Below are positions 35,981-47,000 of a DNA stretch of 64,000 nt, piece after piece (position 1 is the first letter of the stretch; each line of letters begins with the position of its first letter). The notes beneath the pieces are model-generated. The model was not told the DNA's origin and ran no database searches. It saw only the letters and a program-made list of their open reading frames with translations. The position numbers and the translations under genes are program-made. This DNA comes from Ralstonia sp. NFACC01 (lineage in GTDB: Bacteria > Pseudomonadota > Gammaproteobacteria > Burkholderiales > Burkholderiaceae), in the NCBI RefSeq assembly GCF_900115545.1, contig NZ_FOWV01000003.1:558001-622000 (forward strand), written 5' to 3'.

Positions 35981-36952
35981 TCAGTCGTTGTTGCCAGCCA
36001 CGATGCCCATGACCGCCATGCGCACGGCGATGCCGAACGTCACCTGATTCAGGATCACCGATTGCACGCCGTCGGCCACGGCGGAATCGATTTCCACGCC
36101 GCGGTTCATCGGGCCGGGGTGCATGACGATGGCGTCCGGCTTGGCCAGCGCCAGGCGCTCCTGCGTGAGGCCGTAGGCCTTGAAGTATTCCTGTGCCGAG
36201 GGCAACAGCGCGCCGCTCATACGCTCGTTCTGCAGGCGCAGCATGATGACCACGTCCACGCCCTTCAGGCCTTCTTCCATGTTGTGGAAGACGCGCACAC
36301 CCATGTGCTCCAGCCCGCCCGGCAGCAGCGTACGCGGGCCAATGGCGCGCACTTCGGCGCAGCCCAGCGTCGTCAAAGCGTGGATGTCGGAACGCGCCAC
36401 GCGCGAGTGCAGGATGTCGCCGACGATCGCCACCGTCAGGTTGGAGAAGTCCTTCTTGTAGTGGCGGATGGTGTACATGTCGAGCAGCCCCTGCGTCGGG
36501 TGCGCATGACGGCCATCGCCCGCGTTGATGACGTGCACATGCGGCGCGACGTGCTCCGCGATCAGGTACGGCGCACCGGAACTGGCGTGGCGGACGACGA
36601 ACATGTCCGCCTGCATCGCAGACAGATTGTTGATCGTGTCGAGCAGCGACTCACCCTTGCTGGTGGACGACGCGTTGATGTTCAGGTTGATCACGTCCGC
36701 CGACAGCCGCTTGGCTGCGATCTCGAACGTGGTACGCGTGCGCGTGGAGTTCTCGAAGAACAGGTTGAACACACTCTTGCCACGCAGCAGAGGCACCTTC
36801 TTCACCTCACGGTCGGAATCCGACACGGAGACGAACTGCTGCGCGGTGTCCAGCACGTGCGTGAGGATGTCGCGCGACAGCCCCTCGATCGACAGCAGGT
36901 GCTTGAGCTCGCCGTTTTTCGTGAGCTGCGGGTTGGCGAAAGTCTTGGGCAT
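35981..36952 (-). CDS. pyrB: Aspartate carbamoyltransferase catalytic subunit
   Basis: A 323-residue enzyme joining carbamoyl phosphate and aspartate in pyrimidine synthesis. Seen: [40 protein letters not shown] (carbamoyl phosphate site STRTRT), [40 protein letters not shown] (HPTQ), [16 protein letters not shown], and [14 protein letters not shown] at the end. No pyrI is near, which fits the PyrB-PyrC' dodecamer class. It sits between pyrR and pyrC' in a one-strand operon. Confidence 0.97.
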   Translation of the reverse strand: MPKTFANPQLTKNGELKHLLSIEGLSRDILTHVLDTAQQFVSVSDSDREVKKVPLLRGKSVFNLFFENSTRTRTTFEIAAKRLSADVINLNINASSTSKGESLLDTINNLSAMQADMFVVRHASSGAPYLIAEHVAPHVHVINAGDGRHAHPTQGLLDMYTIRHYKKDFSNLTVAIVGDILHSRVARSDIHALTTLGCAEVRAIGPRTLLPGGLEHMGVRVFHNMEEGLKGVDVVIMLRLQNERMSGALLPSAQEYFKAYGLTQERLALAKPDAIVMHPGPMNRGVEIDSAVADGVQSVILNQVTFGIAVRMAVMGIVAGNND

Positions 36953-37017
36953 GAGAAACGAAAGGCGACGAGGTCAGTACAGGTCAGGTCAAAGCGGGTG
37001 CGGTGCAGCGGGCGAAC

Positions 37018-37536
37018 TCAAGCGCCTTTGAGCTCGCGCGTAAAGGTGAAGCGGGCCGAAGCGCCCTCGCCGGCTTCGCTCAGCACGAGCGATTCGTTGG
37101 GCGGCAGCGTGATGCGTTCACCGATGTAATCGGGGGCAACGGGCAACTGGCGTTCACCGCGGTCGACCAACACGGCTAACTCGACCGCAGCCGGACGGCC
37201 GTAGTCGAACAGTTCATTGATGGCCGCGCGGATGGTGCGACCGCTGGCCAGCACGTCGTCCACCAGCAGGATGCGGCGCTCGTTCACGTCGAATGGCAGC
37301 GTGGTCGGTTGCGCCTTGGCGTGCAGGCCTTTCTTGGCGTAATCGTCGCGGTGCATCGCAACGTTGACGACGCCGTAATCGGGCAGGCCAAGATCATGCG
37401 CCAGCCGCTTGGCAATCCAGGCGCCGCCGCTGACAATGCCGGCCACCGACCAGGTGTGGCCGTCGGCCAGCCGCGTGCGCAGTTGTGCAACGAGGCTCTG
37501 GTACAGCGCCTCGGCATCGATCTGTTGCGATGTCAT
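37018..37536 (-). CDS. pyrR: PyrR-type uracil phosphoribosyltransferase / pyr regulator
   Basis: A 172-residue type I phosphoribosyltransferase. [60 protein letters not shown] (the PRPP loop [10 protein letters not shown]) and [26 protein letters not shown] are as in PyrR. Gram-positive PyrR binds leader RNA of pyr genes; whether the betaproteobacterial protein regulates or only makes UMP is not shown. No convincing attenuator was seen before pyrB (65-base spacer). ATG 37536 overlaps the ruvX stop by 4 bases. Confidence 0.93.
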   Translation of the reverse strand: MTSQQIDAEALYQSLVAQLRTRLADGHTWSVAGIVSGGAWIAKRLAHDLGLPDYGVVNVAMHRDDYAKKGLHAKAQPTTLPFDVNERRILLVDDVLASGRTIRAAINELFDYGRPAAVELAVLVDRGERQLPVAPDYIGERITLPPNESLVLSEAGEGASARFTFTRELKGA

Positions 37537-37964
37537 GCGTGTTCGTCGAAAAACTGTTGGAGGATGATGCACGCGGCTTCTGCGTCGAGCACATCGTCGG
37601 AGGCACCAGCGTCCTGCGCGGCGATTGACGAATAGCGCTCGTCCACCCAGGTAACCGGCAGGCCATAGCGCCCGTGCAATTGATTGCCGAAGCGCTTGGC
37701 GAGCTTGATCATCGGCTGCTCTTCCCCATCGGGGTGAACTGGCATACCGACCACGAAGCCGACTGGCCGCCATTCGCCCACAAGCCGCGTGATCTGCGCG
37801 AAACGGAAATCGACCGAGCGGTTAGGAATGGTTTCCAGCGCCCGCGCCGAGCGCGTAATGGAATTACCCAGCGCGACGCCGATGCGTTTTTCGCCGTAAT
37901 CGAATGCCAGCAAGGTGCCTTCTGCGGGCACGGAATGGGTCGCCGGACGCGCCGGCTCAGGCAT
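37533..37964 (-). CDS. ruvX: Holliday junction resolvase-like protein RuvX/YqgF
   Basis: A 143-residue RNase H-fold protein. [17 protein letters not shown] carries the first metal Asp, [18 protein letters not shown] the second segment, [19 protein letters not shown] the Glu, and [17 protein letters not shown] the last Asp. Relatives process the 16S rRNA 5' end or resolve junctions. It overlaps yqgE by 8 bases and pyrR by 4, so the three are one translation-coupled string. Confidence 0.95.
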   Translation of the reverse strand: MPEPARPATHSVPAEGTLLAFDYGEKRIGVALGNSITRSARALETIPNRSVDFRFAQITRLVGEWRPVGFVVGMPVHPDGEEQPMIKLAKRFGNQLHGRYGLPVTWVDERYSSIAAQDAGASDDVLDAEAACIILQQFFDEHA

Positions 37965-38529
37965 GCCCGGCCTCGCCCGACAGCATGGCGGGGTTGATGC
38001 CCAGCAGGTTCAGCGCCGCGGCAAACCGCTCTTCAGCAGGCACGTTGAAGATGATCTCGGGATCGGCGTGGACAGTCAGCCAGCCGTTGCGGCTGATTTC
38101 GTCTTCCAGTTGACCAGCGCTCCAGCCGGCATACCCGAGGGTGAGGATGAAGCGGTGCGGGCCGCCGCCCTGGGCGACGGCTTCCAGCACATCCTTGGAG
38201 GTGGTCATTTCCAGCCCGCCCGGCACCGCCAGCGACGACGAATACGCGCCCGTAGCGTCGTGCAGCACAAAGCCGCGCTCAGTCTGCACCGGGCCGCCGT
38301 AGTACACGGATTGTTCTGCGAGGGGGTGGATTTCGAGCTTGAGATCGATCTTGTCGAACAGTGTCGCCAAGTCGATGTCGATGGGGCGGTTGATCACGAG
38401 CCCGAGCGCGCCGCGCTCGTTGTGCTCGCACATGTACACGACCGTGCCCGAAAACGTGGAATCCGCCATGCCGGGCATAGCGATCAGGAACTGATTCGTG
38501 AGATTGATAAGTGCGTCAGGCGAGGCCAT
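37957..38529 (-). CDS. yqgE: UPF0301/DUF179 protein YqgE
   Basis: A 190-residue cytoplasmic protein of the YqgE (AlgH) family. [41 protein letters not shown] (in parts), [43 protein letters not shown] and the final [13 protein letters not shown] are family signatures. Function is not established. It is nearly always next to yqgF/ruvX, as here, and is the first gene of this operon. Confidence 0.95.
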   Translation of the reverse strand: MASPDALINLTNQFLIAMPGMADSTFSGTVVYMCEHNERGALGLVINRPIDIDLATLFDKIDLKLEIHPLAEQSVYYGGPVQTERGFVLHDATGAYSSSLAVPGGLEMTTSKDVLEAVAQGGGPHRFILTLGYAGWSAGQLEDEISRNGWLTVHADPEIIFNVPAEERFAAALNLLGINPAMLSGEAGHA

Positions 38530-38625
38530 GGGGTGAGTTTACCAAAAGCCCCCGGGCGCTGCCCCTCTCATTTTGAGGAATCGGCCCTCGGCGCAAGGTT
38601 TTTTGGTCTGGCATATTGTGGCGCC

Positions 38626-39372
38626 TCAGGCACTCGGCCCGGTTGCATGTGGCGGCGTGGTGTTCAACGCCCCCAGATCAGCGGCTTCCAGCCAACGCCA
38701 GTCGCCCGGTGCCAGGTCGCCCAGCAACAACCCGCCGATGGCGCTGCGGTGCAATCCGGCCACGTGGTTACCGGCAGCCGCCACCATGCGTTTCACCTGG
38801 TGGTATTTGCCTTGCGTGAGCGCCATACGCAGGTGGTGCGTGTCGACACGCTCCGCCCAAGCGGCGGCAACGTTTTCATTCTCGTCGGCCAGCAGCACGC
38901 CGGCGCACAACTGGGCGATCTGCGCATCGGTTACGGGGTCGGCGGTGGTGATCTCGTAGACCTTGGGCACCTGGTGGCGCGGGCTGGTGATGGTGTGAAC
39001 GAACTGGCCATCGTCCGTGAGCAGCAGCAGTCCTGTGGTGTCCTGGTCGAGCCGCCCGACACACTGCACGGCCCGCTCGCGCAGCGGCACCGGCAGCAGC
39101 GTGTACACGCTCGGATGGTGTTTCGGCTTTTGCGAGCACTCCACGCCGGCCGGCTTGTTGAGCATCAAATAGGCTCGGGCGTGGTATGCCCAGCGCTCGC
39201 CGTCGACATCGAGCACCAGGCCGGCGGTATCGACCAGCGCATCCGGGCTTTCCATTTCGACGCCGTTGATGAATACCAAACCCGCGAGTACGAGGTCCTT
39301 GCAATAGCGGCGCGTGCCGAAGCCCTGTGATTGCAGGATGCGATACAGCGGAAGACGAGAAGAATCAGCCAT
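38626..39372 (-). CDS. rsuA: RsuA-family 16S rRNA pseudouridine synthase
   Basis: A 248-residue pseudouridine synthase. An S4-like N-terminus (LYRILQSQGFGTRRYCKDLVLAGLVFINGV) leads to a core with AYLMLNKPAGVECSQKPKHHPSVY, then VQCVGRLDQDTTGLLLLTDDGQFVH containing the catalytic Asp, and VYEITTADPVTDAQI and ALTQGKYHQVKRMVAAAGNHV. The 'HHPSVY' and short core fit RsuA (uridine 516) more than RluB/E. ATG 39372 begins MADSSRLPLYR; the open frame upstream overlaps the photolyase start. Divergent from the photolyase with about 80 bases between. Confidence 0.92.
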   Translation of the reverse strand: MADSSRLPLYRILQSQGFGTRRYCKDLVLAGLVFINGVEMESPDALVDTAGLVLDVDGERWAYHARAYLMLNKPAGVECSQKPKHHPSVYTLLPVPLRERAVQCVGRLDQDTTGLLLLTDDGQFVHTITSPRHQVPKVYEITTADPVTDAQIAQLCAGVLLADENENVAAAWAERVDTHHLRMALTQGKYHQVKRMVAAAGNHVAGLHRSAIGGLLLGDLAPGDWRWLEAADLGALNTTPPHATGPSA

Positions 39373-39451
39373 GACAACAACGTGAACAAGACAAAAAGGC
39401 GCGTATTTTGCGATACGCTCGGCCAGTCCAAAGAGCAACCGACTCCATCCG

Positions 39452-41005
39452 ATGCCCTCCACCGCCCCAAGCCGCCAGCCTTACGACATCGGAGCGCACT
39501 TCCAGCGAGGCCTGGTGTGGTTCCGGCGCGATCTGCGGCACTTCGACCACGCGGCGCTGCATTATGCCCTGCGCCACTGCCGCGAGGTCTATTGCGTGTT
39601 CGTATTCGACCGCGACATCCTCGACGCGCTGCTTGCGCGCGGGCTCAAGGCCGACCGCCGCATCGAGTTCATCCGCGCGTCCGTCGAGGAACTGCGCAGC
39701 GTGTTGCGCGAGGCCGGCGGCGACCTGATCGTCGTGCATGATCACCCGCGCCAGGCGATTCCCGAGATCGCGCGCCGGCTCAACGTCGAAGCCGTTTTCG
39801 CCAACCATGACGAAGAACCTTCCGCGCAGGCCCGCGATGAAGCGGTGCGCAAAGTGCTGGCCCAGCAGCCGTGCGCCTGGTTCGACTTCAAGGATCAGGT
39901 GATCTTTGAGCGCGACGAAATCCTGAACGGGCAAGGCAAACCGTATGGCGTTTTCACGCCTTACAAGAATGCCTGGTTGGCCGCGTTGACACCGTTCGAC
40001 TTGCGCGCGTATCCGACCGAGCCTTACCTAGGTGCGCTGGCCAAGCCGCCGCAGGCGCTTTCACACGCGACGCCAGCGTTGGAATCGATGGGCTTCGCAC
40101 GCACCAATCTGTCGGAGATCGCCCTGCCCACTGGCATGTCGGGCGGCCAGGCCTTGCTCGACGAGTTTGAAGAGCGCATGGACGACTACCATGCGCGCCG
40201 TGACTTTCCCGCCGTGCGCGGACCCAGCTATCTGTCAACGCACCTGCGCTTTGGCACCGTGTCGATCCGCGCGCTCGCAGCGCGCGCGCATGCCGCCATG
40301 CTGCGCGGCAGTCGGGGCGCGGCGACGTGGCTGTCGGAGTTGGTCTGGCGCGACTTCTATTTCATGATCCTGCATCACCGCCCGGACTTGGCCGACGGCG
40401 CCGCGTTCCATCCGGAATTCGATCGCATCCGCTGGGTAGACGGAGACACCGGCGACGCGCGCTTCGAAGCGTGGAAGGCTGCGCGCACCGGTTACCCGCT
40501 CGTGGACGCAGCCATGCTGCAGATCTTCCAGAGCGGCTACATGCACAACCGCCTGCGCATGGTGGCGGCGAGCTTTCTCATCAAGGACCTCGGCATCGAC
40601 TGGCGACGCGGCGAGCAGTATTTTGCCGACGTCCTCAACGATTTCGACTTCGCAGCCAACAACGGCGGCTGGCAGTGGGCGGCGTCCAGTGGGTGCGACG
40701 CGCAGCCGTGGTTCCGCATCTTCAATCCCGTCACGCAATCGGAGAAGTTCGACCCGCAAGGCCGCTTCATCCGCAAGTACCTGCCGCAATTGGCGAAGCT
40801 GCCCGACAAGTATATTCACGCGCCATGGACGGCGCCGGCCAACGTGCTGAAGGAAGCAGGCGTCGCGTTGGGCGAGACGTATCCCTTGCCCATCGTCGAC
40901 CACGCGGCCGCGCGTGCTGCGACACTCGACCGCTATGCCGTCACCAAGGCGCATCGCACATCGGGCGCCGAGGCGGCGGCACTGAGCAAGATCAGCGACG
41001 ATTGA
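39452..41005 (+). CDS. phrB: Deoxyribodipyrimidine photolyase (class I CPD type)
   Basis: A 517-residue flavoprotein that repairs cyclobutane pyrimidine dimers with light. The N-terminal antenna domain runs from GLVWFRRDLRHFDHAALHYAL; the linker leads to the FAD domain with GPSYLSTHLRFGTVSIRALA, WLSELVWRDFYFMILHHRP, the classic YPLVDAAMLQIFQSGYMHNRLRMVAASFLIKDL (read in parts) and FAANNGGWQWAASSGCDAQPWFRIFNP, then KFDPQGRFIRKYLPQL. W residues of the electron chain are present. The first ~15 residues before GLVWFRRD are extra. Strong terminator after the stop. Confidence 0.95.
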   Translation: MPSTAPSRQPYDIGAHFQRGLVWFRRDLRHFDHAALHYALRHCREVYCVFVFDRDILDALLARGLKADRRIEFIRASVEELRSVLREAGGDLIVVHDHPRQAIPEIARRLNVEAVFANHDEEPSAQARDEAVRKVLAQQPCAWFDFKDQVIFERDEILNGQGKPYGVFTPYKNAWLAALTPFDLRAYPTEPYLGALAKPPQALSHATPALESMGFARTNLSEIALPTGMSGGQALLDEFEERMDDYHARRDFPAVRGPSYLSTHLRFGTVSIRALAARAHAAMLRGSRGAATWLSELVWRDFYFMILHHRPDLADGAAFHPEFDRIRWVDGDTGDARFEAWKAARTGYPLVDAAMLQIFQSGYMHNRLRMVAASFLIKDLGIDWRRGEQYFADVLNDFDFAANNGGWQWAASSGCDAQPWFRIFNPVTQSEKFDPQGRFIRKYLPQLAKLPDKYIHAPWTAPANVLKEAGVALGETYPLPIVDHAAARAATLDRYAVTKAHRTSGAEAAALSKISDD

Positions 41006-41024
41006 GAATCGCCACGCACCAAAG

Positions 41025-41060
41025 ACAACGGGCCGGTAGAACACCGGCCCGTTGTTGTTT
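41025..41060. terminator. Bidirectional terminator between phrB and chpA
   Basis: Perfect 13-bp arms ACAACGGGCCGGT (41025-41037) and ACCGGCCCGTTGT (41043-41055) with loop AGAAC, followed by TGTTT. It stands between two convergent stops (41005 and 41076) and can serve both. Confidence 0.9.
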
Positions 41061-41075
41061 CTGCAAGGCGTGTCG

Positions 41076-44000
41076 TCAGCCTGCGCTGGCCGCCGGCGCC
41101 CGCTCGCCGATGAGGTTGCGCAGATGCTGCAGCAACTCCTCTTCGTTGTACGGCTTGCCCAGGTAGACATTCACGCCGATCTCCGCGGCGTAGCGGCGGT
41201 GTTTGTCCGCCGTACGCGAGGTGATCATGATGATCGGCGTAGCGCCGATGCGTTCGTCCGCACGCACGTTGCGCGTAAGGTCGAAGCCGTCCATGTGCGG
41301 CATTTCGATGTCGACGAGCATCGCGTCGGGCGTGATCTCCTGCAACTGACGCAGCGCGTCCACACCGTCGCGTGCGAGCACGGCCTGGTAGCCGGAGCGC
41401 GTGAGCAGACGCTGCGTGACCTTACGCACGGTCAGCGAATCGTCGACCACCATGACGATCGGCTGTGTGGCGAGGCCCGGCACGGCGTCGGTGCTGCCGT
41501 CGCGGTGCAGCTCGGCCACGGCGCCCGTGGCTTCCGGGTCTGACAGGCTGCGTGCAACCGCTTCGCGCTCGAAGCGCTGCGTGAGCACCACGGGGTTGTA
41601 GATCAGCACAATCTCGCCGTCGCCCAGCGTCGTTGCACCGGCAATGCCTTCCAGACGCGCGAGGTGCGGGCCAATGTGCTTGACCACCACTTCGCGGTTG
41701 CCGATCACTTCGTCGACGTGCACGGCGGCGCGCTCGGCACCGTTGCGCACCACCACGGCCGGCGAGTACTTGCGCCCGCCCGTGACGGACTTCGCTTCTT
41801 CAAGCAGCGCGCCAAAGTAGTGGAACGGCACGGGGCCCGTCGGCAATTGCAGTGCAGCCGCGTTGTACGCCTCGGCCAGCGCCTGCGGACGCAGTTGCTG
41901 CACGTGGTCGATCATGCCCGACGGAATCGCGTACACGCGCTCGCTCACACGCACCAGCAGCACCTGCGTAATGGCGGTGGTCAGCGGCAGGTGGATGGTG
42001 AAACGCGTGCCAACTTCCGGCGTCGTCTGCAGCGAGATCCGGCCGCCCAGGGCAACGGTTTCAGCACGCACCACGTCCATGCCCACGCCACGGCCGGCCA
42101 GCTCGGACACCTGATCCGCCGTGGAGAAGCCCGGCGTGAAGATCATCTCGGTGAGGCGCGCGTCGCTGGCCTCCTCATCCGGCGCCAGAAGCTGGCGCTC
42201 CAGTGCGCGGGCGCGAATGCGGTCGAGGTTCAACCCGGCGCCGTCGTCCACGAAATGCAGCACGACTTCGTTGCCTTCCTGCTGCACTTCCAGCGTGAGC
42301 TCGCCCGCCGGATTCTTGCCCTTGGCGCGACGCTCGTCGGCGGATTCAATGCCGTGTGCGACGGCGTTGCGGATCATGTGTTCGAGCGGGCCGCCCATGC
42401 GGTCCAGCACGCTGCGATCCAGTTCCACCGTACCGCCCTTGATGAACAGGCGGACTTCCTTGCCGGTTTCCGACGCCGCCTGGCGAGCCACGCGGTACAG
42501 GCGGTCAGCCACGGTATCGAACTGCACCATGCGCGCACGCATCAGGCTGCGCTGCAAGCCACGCGTGAGGCGTGCCTGCGTTTCCAGATCGAGCGACGCC
42601 TGATCGAAACCGCGGAACAAGTTCTGCTGCACCGTCGCCACGTCATTGACGGACTCGGCCATCATCCGCGTGAGTTCCTGCAAGCGCGTGAATCGGTCGA
42701 ACTCAAGCGGGTCGAACGATTCGTCGTGTGCAGCCGCATCGGCAATGCGCGACTCCATCTGCGTCTCGGCCTGGATTTCGATCTCGCGAACCTGCGAGCG
42801 CAAACGCGCCACGTTGTCGTTCAGTTCCGACAGATAGGTCTTGAGCGCATCGACTTCCGACTCCAGACGCGCACGCGCGGCACCGACTTCACCCGCATCG
42901 TTGATGAGCGAGTCAAGCGCACGCGCCTGCACGCGCACCATCGCACGCTGGCGTTCAGCCACTTCGAGGGCTTCAGCTTCAGGGCTGCGCGCGCCGGTCA
43001 GATCGACGTTCGTCGATACTGCAACAGCCGGCAGCATCGATGCACCGGACGATGTCTGCGCGTCGGCTGCCGTCTGCGGCGCCTCGGTAGCATCGGCAAG
43101 GCCAGCATCGAGCGGCAGCAGATTGCCCGCGCCCAGCGCATCGACGTGCGCCTGAATGCGGTCAAACCAGACGTAGAGCTTGCGGAACAGTGCGTCGTCC
43201 ACGCGGTTCTGGCGCAAGCCGCCTTCAATGGCGCTTTCCATTTCGTGCGCTGCCTGACCCAGCGTCATGGCGCCGGCCATGCGCGCACTGCCCTTGACGG
43301 TGTGCAGGTTACGCAGCAGCAGGCCGGCGGCATTGCGGTCCTGCGGCTCGGCTTCCCATGCACGCAAGTGCTGGCCCAGCTCGGGCAGCGCGACGTGCGC
43401 TTCCTCCAGGAAAATTTCCAGCAGCGCCGGATCAAGCGCGTCGGCGGGTGCCTGGCGGACCAGCTCACCCACGGCCGGCTCGGCAACCGGCGACTCGTGC
43501 ACAGGCACCAGCGACGGCACGAACGTCGGCGTGATCTCCGCCGGCTCAAACCCTGGCTCGCCGGCCAAGCCAGCGGTTTCGTTCTCGGCCTGTTCGGCTT
43601 CGGCAAAGGCGGCGGGCGCCGGCTCCAGCGGCAGGCGCGGACGCACGAGCAGGCGCTCGCACAACTCATCGAGGCTGCGGCGCATCGCCTCGTCAGCGTC
43701 TGGCCAGAGGCTGGCGGCAAATTGATGCAGCATGCCGCGCATGCGCTCGATGGATTGATCGAGCAGGCGGAAGTCGCCCGGATGCATCGCCACCGGCCGG
43801 CTGTTCAGGTTCAGCAGCACCTGCTCCAGCGCCCCAGCCAACTGGCGCACGGGCTCGAGTTCGACCACGGCGGAGCTGCCTTGCAGCGTGTGTGCGGCGC
43901 GCAGCGCCAGCTCGCTCGGGGGCGTGCGGCCTTCGTGGCGCCACTCCGAGAAATCCACGCCCAGGCGGCGGATCAGGTCATCGGCTTCCTGCAGGTAGAC

Positions 44001-47000
44001 GTTGTACAGCGCCACGCTGATGCGGACCGGACCAATCTCCTTCACGCCATCGTCGTGCGGTGCTTCCTCCGGCTCGCCAGTCTGCGCGAACGGGAACGGG
44101 ATCACCTTGGCATCGGCCTCAGCGGCAACCGGTTCAGCGGCCGTTTGCTGATTAGCCTCTTCGACGTGCTCCGCAACCGGCTCGATTGCCTCATGCTCCA
44201 CCGCCGGCGCGGTGGCCTCGGGCATTGGCGCCTCGACTTCGGGCAGCGGGGGTTCGTCATCCCACGTGAGCGCGACGGCTTCTTCTGCTTCTGCAAGGGG
44301 CACATCCGGCGCAGCCAGCTCCATCGGCTGCACCGCGTCGACGTCGTGCGATGCGGCTTCCGCAGCCGGTGCTTCGGGCGTTTGCGGCTCAACGTGTTCG
44401 GGAGCAGCCTGCGCTTCGGGCACGGCCTCCAGCCAAACGAACGGACCGCCATGACGCACACGCTCGGCGGCGGCGACCAACGGTTCAATGGGGTGATCGG
44501 CTTGCGGCGATTGCGCAATGGCCGCGGCCCACGTCGACAACTCGGACTCGGCACGTGTCAGCAGCGCGGCCAGGTCATGCGTCGGCACGCGGCTCTCCGC
44601 CAGCCAAACGTTCATGACCTGCTCAATGGCCCAGGCAGCTTCGCCGTAGCGCGTGAGGCCGACCATGCGGCCCGAGCCCTTGAGCGTGTGGAACGCGCGA
44701 CGCAACTGCGTGAGCAGGTCCAAGTCGGAGCCGGTAGCCAGGCCACCCGTGCCCACATCAGCAGCGGCTTGCAGGCCCTGCAGATCGGCGCGCACGCCGG
44801 CCAGCACTTCTTCTGCTTCAGACAGGAAGATGTCGAGCAGCTCGGCATCAATGGATTGGGTATCCCGCACGGCACCAAGTGCAGGTGCAGCGGCAGCGGC
44901 GGGCACCGCAGCCGGAGCGGCCAATGCGGCCTGCATGCGCTCAAGCGCGCCGGCACTGCCAACCTGCCATGCGTCGAACTGGGCCAGCGCCTCTTCCAGG
45001 CGACGCCGGCGAGCCGGATCGTCGTCGATGGCGGCGGCGTCGCGTGCTTCCTGCAGCGCGGCACGCAACTCGGCGGCCAGCGGGTCGGTCGGGTCAACCG
45101 GTTGCTTGGCCAGCAGGCGATCGAGCAGCGCTTGCAGCGGCGATGCAGCATCGGCATTGGACACACCTGCGCCGGCGAGCGTTTCGGATTGCGGCTCGCG
45201 GCGGGTCAGCATGCCGGATTCGGCATCGAAGGCGAACTCGCGCCATGCGGTTTCGCGCTCGGTCGGCGTCAACTGGCCTTCGATGACGATCTCGTCGACC
45301 TGGCCGCCGGTCAGTTCTGTGCCGGCAGACAGCGCGTCCAGCAGGGCTTGCAGGCCGCTGACGTTGGCGGCCAGCGCAGCCAGGTAACGTTCGCGATCGG
45401 CAGCAGTACCCTCGCCCGCAGCGTGCAGCGCGTTGATGGTCGATTGAGCGGCTTCGGTAGCGTGGACGGCCTCATAGGCGTCCAGTGCGGCAAAAGTGCT
45501 CTGCATCTCGCCGAACAGGCGTGCAGCTTCTTGCAGCCCACCGCTTTCTTCACCCTCGCGCTCGAAAGCGTCAAGGTGCGTTTCGGCAGAAGCCAGCAGC
45601 GTTTGCAGTGCGCGAACCTGCTCGGTGCGCGCGCGACGTTGCGCCGCTTCTTCGGCCAGCAGCGTGAGCCATGCGGGTGCCGGTACGGCGTGGCCGTCTT
45701 GCGTGGCGCGGGCGTGTTCGGCCAGTTCACTGCAGCGGGCGGCAAACCACGCGCTGCGCAAGTCGCCAGATTCGCCATGCAGCGCCCACGGGCGGGCCAG
45801 CATGCGCGAAAGGAACAGCAGTGTGGGGGCAACGTCCTGTCCAGCAGCTTCGGTCAGGCGGTTCGATAAGTCAGACAGAGCCGGCTGCCCCAGCGCGTCG
45901 GCATGCAGCGCGAGCGTCTGCAGTGCAGCGTCAAGTTCGTCCGCTGCAGGCGCTGATTGTTGGCTGAGCGTTTCGAGCGAGCGGCCAACGCGTTGCAGCG
46001 TGTCGCTGGCGTCCGCCGGCAGCAGCGCGTAATACTGGCGCGTGTGCAGTGCACCAGCGGGCGCGTGCGTGGGCGGAATCGCGAAGGCCTGCACACAGGC
46101 CACGATGTCCGGGCCGAGCGTGTCGTCGCCCACCGGCGCTGCGGGCGCGTTGCTGTAGGCCATGCCGGCCAACAGATACAGCGCGTCGGTCAGCAGGCCT
46201 TGCGGCAGGTGGACGTTGTTGTGCGAGTACTGGCGCAGCAGCAGGTTGACGCGTGCCGCCAGGCGCTTGGCGGTCATGTCGGCCGGCACCAGACCGGCAC
46301 GCAAGGCGCCAAACGTCAGGGCCAGCACGAGCCACAGATCGCGCTGCAGATCGTCCCCGGCGCGGCGCGGTTCGCGCTCTAGCGCGCGAATGCCATGCAG
46401 CAGGTCTTCCAGCGGGGCGTAGGCTGCAGCAGCTGCAGACGGATCCACCTGCGCACCATCGGCGTTGGATGCCGGTGCCCGCAGCGCCGTCAGCAACGCG
46501 AGCTCGAACTTGCGGCGCAGGCGTGCCAGCCCCGGCAGATCGCGCGAGGGCAGCAGCAGGGCCGGCAGATGGCGCAGCTCATCGGCCCACAGGTCAGCCG
46601 GGTGGACGCGCTCTTCGCCCAGGCGGGCGAGCACGGCTTGATACGGTTGGAACAGGCGCAGCGGCTCTTCGGCCATGCCGGCCATCAGGTCGACCACGTA
46701 TTCCTGCAGCGCTTGCACGGCGCGCGAGAACACGTCCAGCGTCTGCGCGTCGGCGGCTACGGTGCCAGCATCGACGGCTTCGAGCAGGCGCTTGGCGGCC
46801 TGGCAATACACGTCGACACCACGCAGGCCGACGATCAGCAGTGCGCCGGCAGCCTGGTGCAGATACTGGCCGGCCAGGCGCAGCGACGTCGTATCGCGCG
46901 CCCCGATGACTTCCGGATTGACGATGACATCGGCTGCGTATTCGCCGAACTCGCGCACGGCATCGTCCAGCGCAGCGCGCATGTTGGGCGCGACCCACGC

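Noticed and set aside
35732-37129. 465-codon plus-strand frame across pyrB
   Set aside because: Antisense shadow of pyrB; no family resemblance.
41664-45869. 1401-codon open frame on the plus strand
   Set aside because: Exact antisense of ChpA; composition of an artefact (Arg/His/Gln-rich), no domain, no ribosome site.
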